A stretch of DNA of 64,000 nucleotides from Niastella koreensis GR20-10 (GTDB taxonomy: Bacteria; Bacteroidota; Bacteroidia; Chitinophagales; Chitinophagaceae): NCBI RefSeq assembly GCF_000246855.1, contig NC_016609.1:6274744-6338743 (forward strand), read 5' to 3'. Below the pieces are notes generated by a model. The model saw nothing but the letters and a program-made list of their open reading frames with translations, made no database searches and was not told the origin of the DNA. Positions 17,184-25,975 of this stretch are shown piece after piece. Each line of letters opens with the position of its first letter. Within the stretch, counting starts at the first letter, position 1. The translations under genes and the position numbers were made by a program.

Positions 17184-17891
17184 GCAATGAGCAATTTGCA
17201 AGTGGCAATTTTTTGCATACGAAACGGCCGCCGCGCAGCGGTGAATTGCTTTCGCCTTTCAACTTTCACCTTTCAGCCTGTATTTGCCTGCAGCTTGAGG
17301 CTTGAGGCTTGCAGCTGCTTTCTTTTCCACATTATCCCAAAATGAGAAAGAAAGAAGCAAATTTCCCATCAGCTCCTAAATAAAGAATGCCTGCCTTTTA
17401 TTGCCGTACCGGTAAGCACAGTAAAAAAAGCAGGCATAAGAAATTGTCACACAGCTCTAACCAACAACGTTTAAATACTTTTCAGAGGATCATAAGGTTA
17501 TTGAACAACGGCACTCTGAAACAGATTCCATAAGCTAGGGATTAATACGAGCTTAAACAGCCAGGCCTTTCCCAGGAATTGATGTGGGTACGCTGTTTTC
17601 AAAGGTGTACGATAGATGTCGGGAATGGATACGTGTTTTCGACAGGGACTATATATTGACTAAAAAGTAAAAGGCGAAAAAGAAGTTGATTGACATTGGA
17701 TTTCACCGGTTTTACTGGATATTGGAAATGACTTTTGGACGGTTGAATTCTAAGGACTCTGGACGAAACGAGGTTGCCAATCCCCGTCAATCAACTTGAC
17801 TCCAAAAATAGGTGTTGACAAGAATGTGGAAAAGAGCAATATTGCCCTATTTTATTTATACGGTTTTTACTTCTGAAACTAGTAATATTCA

Positions 17892-17908
17892 CATACCTGC
17901 CAGGTATG
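17892..17908. promoter_or_regulatory. Dyad CATACCTG-C-CAGGTATG
   Basis: A perfect eight-base inverted repeat with a one-base spacer, 185 bases before the response regulator ATG. It could be an operator or a small hairpin. Confidence 0.35.
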
Positions 17909-18033
17909 ATAACTACCTACCCCTAGTAATGTTACCTTTCAAAATGTTTATAAGTATTATCCGAAATAATATAATTTCGTAAAAATGCTATAGTATTTGT
18001 CACGAAAATTTAAGATTTTAGGGCCGAATTTGG

Positions 18034-18057
18034 ACGTCGTGTAATCCGACGTTTTTT
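18034..18057 (+). terminator. Terminator-like hairpin in the leader of the response regulator
   Basis: ACGTCG (18034-18039), loop TGTAATC, CGACGT (18047-18052), then five more T. It lies 35 bases before the ATG at 18093, so it either ends an upstream transcript or acts as an attenuator. Confidence 0.45.
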
Positions 18058-18092
18058 AGGATCCTTATCTTATTAAAAACAATACAACCCGC

Positions 18093-18767
18093 ATGAAAAA
18101 ACCTGACACCGAAGGCGTTATTAAAGTAGCTATTGCAGACGACCATGCCCTGTTCAGGGCCGGCGTTCGTACAGCCCTCGCTGCTAAAAGGGATGTAGAG
18201 TTAATTGCCGAAGCCGACAATGGCATGCAACTCTTAAACCTGCTCAGACACATTGAGCCAGACATCATTCTGTTGGACATTCAGATGCCTATTATGGATG
18301 GCATCCAAACCCTGCCTGAGATTCGCAAACTTCGGCCAGAAGCAAAGGTTATCATTCTTTCCATGCACAACGATCATTCGATGATCAGCAAGTTGATGGA
18401 AATTGGTGCTAATTCTTACCTCACCAAAAACTCCGATTCAGAAACCATTTACCAGGCCATTAAAACCTGCTACGAACAGGAATTCTTTTTTAATGAGCTT
18501 ACCAACAAAGCCCTGCTCACTGGCTTGCGTACAAAACGCACAGATATAGCCGGCCCCCAGGACGTAAATCTTTCTGAAAAAGAGATCCGGGTTTTGAAAC
18601 TCATGTGTGAAGAGAAAACGACCAAAGAAATCGCTGATATTGTTGAAATCAGCCCCCGTACCGTTGAAGCAATCCGCGACAAACTCAAAACCAAAACCGG
18701 CGCCAAGTCAATGGCCGGCCTGGTGATGTATGCGGTAAAAAACGGTATCATTGACCAGAACGTGTGA
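18093..18767 (+). CDS. NarL/FixJ-family response regulator
   Basis: Receiver domain with acidic pair Asp16/Asp17, phospho-acceptor Asp62 in LLDIQMP, and Lys112 in YLTK; then a LuxR-type helix-turn-helix (NLSEKEIRVLKLMCEEKTTKEIADIVEISPRTVE form, residues about 157-215). It is a cytoplasmic DNA-binding regulator. No kinase gene is adjacent. It is closely similar to the regulators at 55093 and 58786, including the C-terminal AGLVMYAVKNGII ending. A strong terminator follows. Confidence 0.93.
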   Translation: MKKPDTEGVIKVAIADDHALFRAGVRTALAAKRDVELIAEADNGMQLLNLLRHIEPDIILLDIQMPIMDGIQTLPEIRKLRPEAKVIILSMHNDHSMISKLMEIGANSYLTKNSDSETIYQAIKTCYEQEFFFNELTNKALLTGLRTKRTDIAGPQDVNLSEKEIRVLKLMCEEKTTKEIADIVEISPRTVEAIRDKLKTKTGAKSMAGLVMYAVKNGIIDQNV

Positions 18768-18822
18768 TCCTCCCTTTAAAGAAGAAATTCAAACAGTCAC
18801 ATCAGTCAAAATGTCTGTAAAG

Positions 18823-18854
18823 TCCGTCCCGATATATCGGGGCGGATTTTTTTT
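18823..18854 (+). terminator. Intrinsic terminator of the response regulator gene
   Basis: Stem TCCGTCCCGAT with ATCGGGGCGGA, almost no loop, followed by eight T. The core CCCGAT/ATCGGG is shared with the palindromes at 40857 and 42540. Confidence 0.85.
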
Positions 18855-18939
18855 GCCTATGGGTCCCCACACTATACCGGCCAGGTATTGAGCCGACTCG
18901 CGGTTTGTACAGAGATTTTACCGAATCTTTTTATCACCT

Positions 18940-19040
18940 AACAAGGACATAACAGGGACCTTACAGGGACATAACAGGGACCTTACAGGGAGAAAGTCCC
19001 TGTTATGTCCTTGTTAATCCCTTGTTTGGTCCTTGTTAGC
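18940..19040. repeat. ggacataacaggg direct and inverted word repeat
   Basis: A 22-base unit beginning GGACATAACAGGGACC occurs twice in tandem (18945, 18967). AACAAGGACATAACAGGGA at 18940-18958 has an exact 19-base reverse complement at 18997-19015, so the region folds into a long hairpin. More words (ccttgtttggtccttgttag) run to about 19040. Confidence 0.8.
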
Positions 19041-19140
19041 CACTGTAAATACCCGAAAGAATCCCGCTACAAACGATATAGCTTTCCGCTTCAGCTTAAT
19101 GACTTTTTGTCTTTTTGTATTCTTTCCAGAACTTCACCGC

Positions 19141-19977
19141 ATGAACAACTGGTTGTTTTTTAATGGCGAAGTAATACCGGCCAATACTCCGATCATCTCC
19201 GCCAACAACAGGGGATTGCGTTTTGGCGACGGGCTTTTTGAAACCATTAAAGTGGTGAAGCGTGAAATGCCACTATTCCATTTGCACCTGGAGCGATTGA
19301 CTAAAGGGCTGTCTGTACTGAATATGCAGTTACCGGAAAACTACACAGCCGTTTATCTTACCGAAGCCATTTTGGAGTTGTGTAACCGTAACAACATCAA
19401 CGGTGTGGCACGGGTACGCCTCACCGTCGTGCGGGGTAATGGTAACCTTTTTGCCACGGATGAACCCTTTGCCTCCATTATTATTCAGGCAGAACCATTG
19501 GCCAGTGATTACCTCGCCTTTAATGAAACAGGTTTTACTATTGATGTTTGTCCGGGTATACAAAAAAGCTGTGACCAGTTATCCAACCTGAAATCGAACA
19601 ACTACCTCCCCTATGTAATGGCGGCGCAATATGCCCGGCAACATCAGCTGAACGACTGCCTGGTGTTGAATGCGCATAACCGCATTTGCGATGGCACCAT
19701 TGCCAACGTGTTCCGGGTGCATCAAAACAGTATTTATACTCCCCCCCTGTCTGAAGGTGGCGTGGCCGGTGTAATGCGTCAATACTTATTACAGGAAATG
19801 CCCAAAGCCGGTTATACGGTAATTGAAAAAATATGTACGCCAGACGAATTAGAAACGGCCAATGAAGTTTTTTTAACGAATGCGTTGTTTGGGATACGTT
19901 GGGTTACTAAATTCCGTAATAAAGTATATTCCAATAAGCTTGTTGCAGAATTGTATAAAAGGTTCATTAGCCCATAG
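19141..19977 (+). CDS. PLP aminotransferase class IV (PabC/IlvE-like)
   Basis: I start at the ATG at 19141 (MNNWLFFNGEVIP), the usual beginning of the fold; an upstream TTG-type start at 19033 would add 36 unrelated residues. GLRFGDGLFET, the PLP-binding Lys in LKSNNYLP and ICDGTIANVF are present. The small size (278 residues) and PabC-like EVFLTNALFGIRWV ending suggest 4-amino-4-deoxychorismate lyase for folate, but branched-chain or D-amino-acid transamination cannot be excluded. No pabA/B neighbour is present. folE lies 6 kb away. Confidence 0.82.
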   Translation: MNNWLFFNGEVIPANTPIISANNRGLRFGDGLFETIKVVKREMPLFHLHLERLTKGLSVLNMQLPENYTAVYLTEAILELCNRNNINGVARVRLTVVRGNGNLFATDEPFASIIIQAEPLASDYLAFNETGFTIDVCPGIQKSCDQLSNLKSNNYLPYVMAAQYARQHQLNDCLVLNAHNRICDGTIANVFRVHQNSIYTPPLSEGGVAGVMRQYLLQEMPKAGYTVIEKICTPDELETANEVFLTNALFGIRWVTKFRNKVYSNKLVAELYKRFISP

Positions 19978-20066
19978 GTTATTAGATACGTAGGTGCTTA
20001 TGATGAAACACAATAACCTACTAACTTAATAACCCAATAACTTAATCATAATATAAATTAAGCGCC

Positions 20067-21374
20067 ATCAAAAACATAAATATTTTTTGGTTCCGAAGAG
20101 ATCTAAGATTGGACGACAACGCCGGTTTATACCATGCCTTGAAAGGCAATAACCCGGTGTTGCCCATCTTTATTTTCGACACCAACATCCTGGATCAATT
20201 ACCCAATACTTCAGATGCGCGGGTTGAATTTATTCATGATGCATTAACGGGAATGCAGGAACAGTTGAAAGAGCTGGGTTCTACCCTGGATGTATTACAC
20301 GACACCCCGCTCAACGCCTTTAAAAAACTGGTGAAACAATATACAATTGAAGCTGTATATACCAACCACGACTATGAGCCTTATGCGCAGGAACGGGACA
20401 ACAGAATTGCCAGATTTTTAGAAGAACACGGCATCGCTTTTCATACTTATAAAGACCAGGTGATCTTTGAAAAGAACGAGGTAACAAAAGACGATGGCAA
20501 ACCCTACACCGTTTTTACGCCCTATAGTAAAAAATGGAAGGTTAAACTCAATGAATTCTATTTAAAGAGTTATCCAACAAAAAAGTACTTCAGGCACTTT
20601 CATCAGCATGCCCCCAAACGCATTCCTTCCCTGCAGGCCATCGGGTTTGAAAAAACGGGCCGTGAGTTCCCAACCGATTCACCGGATAATGCGGTTATAA
20701 AACATTACGATAAAAAACGCGATTTCCCGGGAGTAAAAGGCACCAGTCACCTGGGAGTGCATTTGCGTTTTGGCACCATCAGCATCAGGCAGCTGGCGCA
20801 AAAAGCCAGTAAGCTCAACGAAACTTTTTTGAACGAGCTCATCTGGCGCGATTTCTTTCAAATGATCCTGTGGCATTTTCCGCATGTGGGCCAGGGTAAG
20901 GCGTTTAAGGCAGAATACGATCTTATAGAATGGCGAAACAATGAAGCCGAATTTACCCGCTGGTGCGAAGGCAATACCGGCTACCCTATTGTTGACGCCG
21001 GCATGCGCGAACTGAACGCCACCGGTTTTATGCATAACCGCGTGCGGATGATCACCGCCTCTTTTCTGGCCAAACATTTACTGATCGACTGGCGCTGGGG
21101 CGAAGCCTATTTTGCAGAAAAGCTCCTGGACTTTGAACTGTCAAGCAACAACGGCAACTGGCAATGGGCGGCAGGCAGCGGCTGCGATGCAGCGCCCTAC
21201 TTCAGGATCTTTAACCCCTATACGCAAACTAAAAAGTTCGATCCTGATTTTGCCTATATAAAAAAATGGGTGCCGGAGTTCGAAGAATTTACGTACCCCG
21301 GCGCTATCGTTGAACACGAAAAAGCACGCGTCCGCTGTTTGGAAACCTATAAAAAAGCGCTTACCCGGGAATAG
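20067..21374 (+). CDS. Deoxyribodipyrimidine photolyase (class I cryptochrome/photolyase family)
   Basis: The enzyme splits UV-induced pyrimidine dimers with blue light, using FAD and an antenna pigment. The conserved N terminus NIFWFRRDLRLDDNAGLYHA is encoded from 20076, but no ATG, GTG or TTG precedes it before the in-frame stop at 20052; the best start is ATC at 20067 (ATC AAA AAC), where an ATG would be expected. A TTG at 20109 would delete the first strand. The FAD domain shows ELIWRDFFQMILWHFP, GNTGYPIVDAGMREL, MHNRVRM and NWQWAAGSGCDAAPYFRIFNP. The end is 14 bases from the convergent kinase gene. Confidence 0.9.
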   Translation: MKNINIFWFRRDLRLDDNAGLYHALKGNNPVLPIFIFDTNILDQLPNTSDARVEFIHDALTGMQEQLKELGSTLDVLHDTPLNAFKKLVKQYTIEAVYTNHDYEPYAQERDNRIARFLEEHGIAFHTYKDQVIFEKNEVTKDDGKPYTVFTPYSKKWKVKLNEFYLKSYPTKKYFRHFHQHAPKRIPSLQAIGFEKTGREFPTDSPDNAVIKHYDKKRDFPGVKGTSHLGVHLRFGTISIRQLAQKASKLNETFLNELIWRDFFQMILWHFPHVGQGKAFKAEYDLIEWRNNEAEFTRWCEGNTGYPIVDAGMRELNATGFMHNRVRMITASFLAKHLLIDWRWGEAYFAEKLLDFELSSNNGNWQWAAGSGCDAAPYFRIFNPYTQTKKFDPDFAYIKKWVPEFEEFTYPGAIVEHEKARVRCLETYKKALTRE

Positions 21375-21388
21375 GATGATCCCGTTTC

Positions 21389-22378
21389 CTATACCGGCAA
21401 TTGGTAATGCTCGCATAATTTCTTTACGAACATGTTGATGTACCGCTTCAGGTAGGTTTCATTCAAAAAGGTATTGGTCCAGTTCTCAAAACGCTGGCAT
21501 TGCACGCCCAGGTAAAAGAAATACATAGCCACACTGGCGGCGGGGATCAGTTCCTTTTCGTGGTCGTGTATAGGAGTGACCGACTCGTAACCGGTTAAAA
21601 AATGTTTCAGCTTTAAGGCATGTTGTTCGGTGTCTTTTTCGGTATTGAAGAGCTGTAACATATAATAGGCAATATCCTGTACCAGCCAGCCATTGCCACA
21701 AAAATCAAAATCAAAGAAGGTGATGTCTTCGTTGTTATAAATATGCAGGTTATCGAACCAGATATCCATGTGCACAACCCCAAACCTTAACAACTCAGGA
21801 AATGTATTATCATATTGTTCCATCAAATACGCCTGCACTTTCTTCATCCACTTCATTTCTTCCGTATCTGCAGCGATGAATTGTTTTACCAACTCAAATG
21901 AATCCTTCAATAACGTGGCAGGGGTGTACTTCGGGCGTTGTAAATACATTCCTTTTGTTATTGTATGCATACGGGCCATAATAACACCCAGCTTATAATG
22001 AAGCTCCGGTGAATAATTCAACACCTTCTCTCCTTTTGCATAAGAGAATAACACGGCCATGCGCATGCCTTCTGGTGCAGGTATATGTTGAATAAAATTT
22101 CCCTGTGCATCGGGTAGTGCAAATGAAACAGGAATGTCGTTTTCTTTCAACACCCGTAACAGCCTGAGCTCTTCTGTTATTTCTAAATCAGTGCGCCAGT
22201 TATAACTGTAAACCCTGAAAACATACTGCTGCTCCCCATCTGTTACCAGGTAAGCATGATTGATAGCCGCGCGTAATAAACGGCAGGTAGTGCCTGCGCC
22301 AAACCCATACTGTTGTTGCAGATAGGCAGCCAAATGTGTTGCCGACAGCGTGGAACACACAACTGGAAAAGGTTGCAT
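21389..22378 (-). CDS. Aminoglycoside-phosphotransferase-fold kinase (APH/choline kinase-like)
   Basis: The APH fold is shown by VFRVYSYNW in the N lobe, the catalytic HxDxxxxN as HMDIWFDN (about residues 203-210) and metal-binding DFD in ITFFDFDFCGNG. It resembles the SrkA/homoserine kinase II/choline kinase branch more than drug-resistance enzymes, so a cell metabolite or protein is the likely substrate. Length 329 residues. It is a single gene convergent with the photolyase. Confidence 0.8.
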   Translation of the reverse strand: MQPFPVVCSTLSATHLAAYLQQQYGFGAGTTCRLLRAAINHAYLVTDGEQQYVFRVYSYNWRTDLEITEELRLLRVLKENDIPVSFALPDAQGNFIQHIPAPEGMRMAVLFSYAKGEKVLNYSPELHYKLGVIMARMHTITKGMYLQRPKYTPATLLKDSFELVKQFIAADTEEMKWMKKVQAYLMEQYDNTFPELLRFGVVHMDIWFDNLHIYNNEDITFFDFDFCGNGWLVQDIAYYMLQLFNTEKDTEQHALKLKHFLTGYESVTPIHDHEKELIPAASVAMYFFYLGVQCQRFENWTNTFLNETYLKRYINMFVKKLCEHYQLPV

Positions 22379-22602
22379 AATTGATTGTATTTTATATCAG
22401 CTAATTGGAAAAAATAATCCCGTGTAACGGGAGGAGCAGAGGCTGATAAAGAGTGGGCAGCGTGCAGACTTGTCCCGGCTTTAGTCGGGGAAGAGGCGCA
22501 AATATAAAGCGGGTTTATTCAATTATACAAATAATAAAAAATCGAATGCCGAAGTTCTTATCCTTCAACATTCGATATTCAATATTCAACATTCAATATT
22601 TT
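22379..22602. repeat. Spacer with CCCG/CGGG palindrome and attcaacattcaat words
   Basis: A palindrome-like CCCGGCTTTAGTCGGG at 22474-22489 is followed by a word array at 22567-22602 (attcgatattcaatattcaa type). The array ends next to the stop of the lipoprotein gene. No gene is seen. Confidence 0.6.
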
Positions 22603-23058
22603 CTAGTGCTGCGCCATTCTGATGGCGGTGCTGCGCAGCTTAAAATAGTAGTCGTCAATATCCTGTCCCGAGCGGATTGTCAAGGCAGAACCAAAATTAT
22701 CGGTTTCTTCAGAATAGGTAACACTCGGTTTGTCGTATTTACTGCCCGATGCGCGGGAAGAAAAATATGCGTTCAGGATAACGTCTTCTTTGGTAAGAAA
22801 CATGATCTGACCGGTAGAATCGCATTTGATCTTTTGTTTGGGATCGCGTTTGCCGGTTATCAGTTCTTTATAGATATTAATTTCAGATTGATCTGTAATG
22901 GCCTCAGAAAGTGTATCGCCATGGTTGAAGAATTTCAATTGTACTTTATCCACATCCTTTAACAGATCGGCAAAATATGTTTTGCCTTTGCTTTTATGGG
23001 ACATACAGCCAAAGGAAAACAAGGTAAAAACCGCTAAACCAAGGGAAACTTTCTTCAT
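22603..23058 (-). CDS. Small lipoprotein of unknown function
   Basis: Starting at the ATG at 23058 the protein has 151 residues, beginning MKKVSLGLAVFTLFSFGC, a lipoprotein signal. The mature part has no repeats or membrane segments and contains KVQLKFFNHGDTLSEAI and GSALTIRSGQDIDDYYFKLR, a small mixed alpha/beta domain by appearance. I do not recognise the family. An in-frame start 14 codons upstream would spoil the signal. mqnD lies upstream in the same direction, 100 bases away, so co-transcription is possible. Confidence 0.7.
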   Translation of the reverse strand: MKKVSLGLAVFTLFSFGCMSHKSKGKTYFADLLKDVDKVQLKFFNHGDTLSEAITDQSEINIYKELITGKRDPKQKIKCDSTGQIMFLTKEDVILNAYFSSRASGSKYDKPSVTYSEETDNFGSALTIRSGQDIDDYYFKLRSTAIRMAQH

Positions 23059-23157
23059 ATAATGACTTTTACAGTACGGCTCGCTATACAAATCATGCAC
23101 CCGGCTCCATGCTTCAAATATCTTCCCGGTGTTTCAGCAAAGGCTATACCATTTTTA

Positions 23158-24000
23158 TTATTCCGCTGTTGCTAAAAAGATTTCTTTATTGTTCGCCCCT
23201 ACTTTCTTCAATTGCTCGTAAATATCCAAAAAAGTATTCACTGCTGCTTTACCATCAGGACCCAGTTGCAAAGAATAGTTATTCACATACAGGTCGATGT
23301 GCTGGCGCATTACCGATTCGCTCATTTCCTGGGAATGTTGTTTTACATAATCAGTTATCAACGGGTAATGGGCGAATGCATATTCCAGGCTGCGTTTTAT
23401 TACCCTGTCTGCCTTTTGCTGCAGGGCGCTGTCGAATGATTTTTTTATTACAATGCCCCCCAGCGGAATGGGGTTACCGGTTTCGCGCTCCCAGTATTCA
23501 CCCAGGTCAACCAGTTTATGCAAACCCTTTTGCTGATACGTAAAGCGGTTTTCATGAATGATAACACCGGCATCTACTTCCCCACTCAACACTGCATCTT
23601 CAATAGCAGAGAACACCATGAATTTCTTTTTGGCAGCCTGCGGATAGGCCAATGAGAACAACATATGCGCCGTGGTATTTTCACCCGGAATGGCAATGGT
23701 CATCTCATTTACATCTTTATTGTTTGCTGAAGCCTGTTTGGTGATCAACAGGGGGCCTACACCTTTCCCCAGCGCGCCACCGGCATTCAGCACCAGGTAT
23801 TTTTCCAGTAAAAGCGGTAATACGCCATAACTGATCTTTGTTACATCCAGCTTACCTTTTATTGCCCATTCGTTAAGGGTTTGCACATCTTCCAGTACCG
23901 GTTCTACCGTTATACCTTCTGTATCGATCTTATTATTTACTAACGCGTCGAAAATAAACGTGTCGTTTGGACAGGGTGAAAAGCCTAAGGAAAGAGTCAT
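23158..24000 (-). CDS. mqnD: 1,4-dihydroxy-6-naphthoate synthase (futalosine pathway)
   Basis: MqnD converts cyclic dehypoxanthine futalosine to 1,4-dihydroxy-6-naphthoate in menaquinone synthesis. The N terminus LGFSPCPNDTFIFDALV is a family signature, followed by KLDVTKISYGVLP and ALGKGVGPLL, a periplasmic-binding-like fold used as an enzyme. Length 280 residues is typical. mqnB lies just upstream on the same strand (117 bases). Menaquinone is the expected respiratory quinone of this group. Confidence 0.93.
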   Translation of the reverse strand: MTLSLGFSPCPNDTFIFDALVNNKIDTEGITVEPVLEDVQTLNEWAIKGKLDVTKISYGVLPLLLEKYLVLNAGGALGKGVGPLLITKQASANNKDVNEMTIAIPGENTTAHMLFSLAYPQAAKKKFMVFSAIEDAVLSGEVDAGVIIHENRFTYQQKGLHKLVDLGEYWERETGNPIPLGGIVIKKSFDSALQQKADRVIKRSLEYAFAHYPLITDYVKQHSQEMSESVMRQHIDLYVNNYSLQLGPDGKAAVNTFLDIYEQLKKVGANNKEIFLATAE

Positions 24001-24116
24001 TTTTCTATATTACTATGTTTTGAAATTCTAAATGTCAGGTTATTAGGTTCGTACGTTATTGAGTTCGTACGTTAGGTTCCTGAGTTTTGAACTTAATAAC
24101 TTAAGAACCTACGAAC

Positions 24117-24779
24117 TTACAAACCAAAGAACTGGGAACTCACCATCTTAATCAACTGCTCATTCAATAACTGAATAGCCTCTTTCATTTTCCATTTGGA
24201 CTTATCCCGCTCACCTACCATATTGGAGATTGCACGTAATTGGATAAATGGAATTTTTTCAAGGAGGGCTACATAATGAAAGGCGGCGCCTTCCATGCTC
24301 TCAACAACCGGCTGATATTTTTGTTGCAATTGTTCAATACGCGCCGGCCTGGTAGTGATCTCATTTATAGTGACTGACTTTACCAGCGGAAGGTTGTATT
24401 GCTGCAGCAATTCCGTATGTTTATTCTCCAGGTGCTTACCGGTATAGGGATCGGTGATCTGCGGCAGTCCCATATCGAAGATATCTTTAAACTCATTATT
24501 TTCTTCCACGCCCAGATCGCCGGTTACCTCATCCTTTATCAATACCAGGCTGCCAGGAGGATAGTTAGCACGGTAACTGCCGCCAATACCTGCCTGGATC
24601 ATTAAGTGAGGCCGTTGTTTGTCAATGGCTTTTGTAAGCCAGTAGGTGGTGCTCATACTGCCGACGCCCGTATTCAGGATCTCAAAATGGTTATTACCAA
24701 TGATACAATCCCGTTCGGCTAAATAATTTATCGTGGGCTGAATTTCAAAGTTGGTGGCGGCTACCAGTAAAATTTCCAT
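24117..24779 (-). CDS. mqnB: Futalosine hydrolase
   Basis: MqnB releases hypoxanthine from futalosine. The start ATG at 24779 gives MEILLVAATNFEIQP; an in-frame TTG-type start nine codons upstream is unlikely. The nucleosidase fold shows MIQAGIGGSYRANYPPGS, and VVESMEGAAFHYVAL with the ME-E motif that binds ribose in the MTAN/phosphorylase-like family. Length 220 residues. A TACATTTG box ends 4 bases before the ATG. It is paired with mqnD. Confidence 0.92.
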   Translation of the reverse strand: MEILLVAATNFEIQPTINYLAERDCIIGNNHFEILNTGVGSMSTTYWLTKAIDKQRPHLMIQAGIGGSYRANYPPGSLVLIKDEVTGDLGVEENNEFKDIFDMGLPQITDPYTGKHLENKHTELLQQYNLPLVKSVTINEITTRPARIEQLQQKYQPVVESMEGAAFHYVALLEKIPFIQLRAISNMVGERDKSKWKMKEAIQLLNEQLIKMVSSQFFGL

Positions 24780-24783
24780 AGCG

Positions 24784-24791
24784 CAAATGTA
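24784..24791 (-). promoter_or_regulatory. -7 element of mqnB, 4 bases from the ATG
   Basis: On the minus strand TACATTTG, then CGCT, then ATG. This is a full match to TAnnTTTG and suggests a leaderless or near-leaderless mRNA. Confidence 0.5.
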
Positions 24792-25000
24792 AGCTTCAAG
24801 CCGCAAGCTGTAAGCTGCAAGCCCTGAAATTCAATGTTTCCGATTAAAATCAAAGACCCTGAGTTTTGAAGCCTTGTAGCTTGGGGCTTCAAGCTTGCGG
24901 CCCGGAGCCTGTAACATAAATTCCCGGTTCTGTCCTTTAAATCCCAACCCTTATCCGGAGAGCTTTGTGCCCGGTACCCTGAACCTTGTATCTTGTCCCT
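24792..25000. repeat. aagcttgcggc word array with inverted copy in the mqnB/PTPS divergent spacer
   Basis: GCCGCAAGCT near 24790 pairs with AGCTTGCGGC near 24892, within longer degenerate words (gctgtaagctgcaagcc against cttgtagcttggggcttcaa). A third word type (ccctgaaccttgtatcttgtccc) runs from about 24967. Confidence 0.65.
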
Positions 25001-25009
25001 GCTAAATTG

Positions 25010-25017
25010 TACCTTTG
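25010..25017 (+). promoter_or_regulatory. -7 element of the pterin operon
   Basis: TACCTTTG is a full match to TAnnTTTG, 21 bases before the ATG at 25039. A TTG at 24986 or 24993 could be the -33 box. Confidence 0.5.
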
Positions 25018-25038
25018 CGGCAAATTTTCACGACAACA

Positions 25039-25449
25039 ATGGTGTATCTGACTCGTGTTGAGCATTTTAATGCTGCTCATAAATTGTATAACCCCAACTG
25101 GAGCAAAGAGCAGAATGAGCTGGTTTTTGGAAAATGTGCCAATGAACACTGGCATGGTCATAACTACGAATTGTATGTGACCGTAAAAGGCCGGCCTAAC
25201 CCCGATACGGGTTTTGTGTGTGATGTAAAGGCATTGAGCAAGATTATTAATCAATATGTTATTGAGCAATTAGATCATAAGAACCTGAATATGGATGTGC
25301 CGTTTATGAAGGACCAGCTTTGCTCAACCGAAAACCTGGCTATCGCTATCTGGAAACAGCTGCTACCGCAATTACCTGCAGGGGTGCAATTGCATGGCAT
25401 TAAACTGTACGAAACACCCCGCATTTTTGTGGAGTATTTTGGTGAATAG
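25039..25449 (+). CDS. 6-pyruvoyl/6-carboxy-tetrahydropterin synthase family protein, copy 1
   Basis: Start ATG at 25039 (MVYLTRVEHFNAAHKLYN); a TTG 24 bases upstream overlaps the promoter box. Zinc-binding His in FNAAH and HGHNY, and the catalytic Cys in FGKCANEHWHGHNYE, are all present, as is LDHKNLN. The spacing C-x5-HGH resembles eukaryotic PTPS more than classic QueD. It acts on dihydroneopterin triphosphate, feeding either queuosine or a pterin cofactor. The paralogue at 25516 and folE at 25976 follow on the same strand, so the three form a pathway cluster starting from GTP. Confidence 0.88.
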   Translation: MVYLTRVEHFNAAHKLYNPNWSKEQNELVFGKCANEHWHGHNYELYVTVKGRPNPDTGFVCDVKALSKIINQYVIEQLDHKNLNMDVPFMKDQLCSTENLAIAIWKQLLPQLPAGVQLHGIKLYETPRIFVEYFGE

Positions 25450-25515
25450 AGCGTATATGTCGCACAGGCGACAATTGGCAAACAAAAAGCATATTTACTT
25501 TGTATTTTGAATAAC

Positions 25516-25929
25516 ATGAGCAAAAAAGTGGCAGTTTACCGAAAGGAACATTTTAATGCGGCCCACCGCTTATACAACCCTGCGTGGGATATGGCGAAGA
25601 ATGATGCGGTGTTTGGTAAATGTAATAATCCCAATTTTCATGGCCACAATTATGAAGTAGTGGTAAAAGTTACCGGGGTACCTGATCCCGAAACCGGTTA
25701 TGTGATGGACATGAAAATATTAAGCGACCTTATCAGGGACCATGTGCTTGAACAATTTGACCATAAGAACCTTAACCTCGATACAGTGTATTTTAAAACA
25801 CTGAATCCAACGGCTGAAAATATTTGTGTGGTGATCTATGATTTGTTGCGTGCGCAAATAGCCCCCCAGTTCGATCTGCAGGTACGTTTATATGAAACGG
25901 AAAGAAATTTTGTAGAGTATCCGGCATAA
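25516..25929 (+). CDS. 6-pyruvoyl/6-carboxy-tetrahydropterin synthase family protein, copy 2
   Basis: Start ATG at 25516 (MSKKVAVYRKEHFNAAHRLYN). FGKCNNPNFHGHNYEV carries the catalytic Cys and two zinc His, and QFDHKNLNLD the partner motif. It is a clear paralogue of the gene 66 bases upstream, with all active residues kept in both copies. folE follows after 46 bases. Whether the two copies make different pterins (for example one for queuosine and one for tetrahydrobiopterin-like cofactors) cannot be told from sequence. Confidence 0.88.
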   Translation: MSKKVAVYRKEHFNAAHRLYNPAWDMAKNDAVFGKCNNPNFHGHNYEVVVKVTGVPDPETGYVMDMKILSDLIRDHVLEQFDHKNLNLDTVYFKTLNPTAENICVVIYDLLRAQIAPQFDLQVRLYETERNFVEYPA

Positions 25930-25975
25930 CGCTTTGCTTCCCAACATTAAGCATAAATAATCTAAACCATCGGAA

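Larger units (their letters stand above)
17184..18092. other. 909-base gene-poor region upstream of the response regulator
   Basis: It opens with word arrays (gaggcttgaggcttgcagctgc at about 17295-17317). The middle has no coding content I recognise. Near the gene are a tight dyad at 17892-17908 and a leader terminator-like hairpin at 18034-18057. A 63-codon minus-strand frame at 17599-17790 has no recognisable features. Confidence 0.5.

Noticed and set aside
17599-17790. 63-codon minus-strand frame in the gap after the helicase
   Set aside because: No similarity to anything I recognise and no neighbour to support it.
18940-19040. CRISPR-like direct repeats
   Set aside because: The unit is only 22 bases, repeats continuously without unique spacers, and pairs with an inverted copy; no cas genes.
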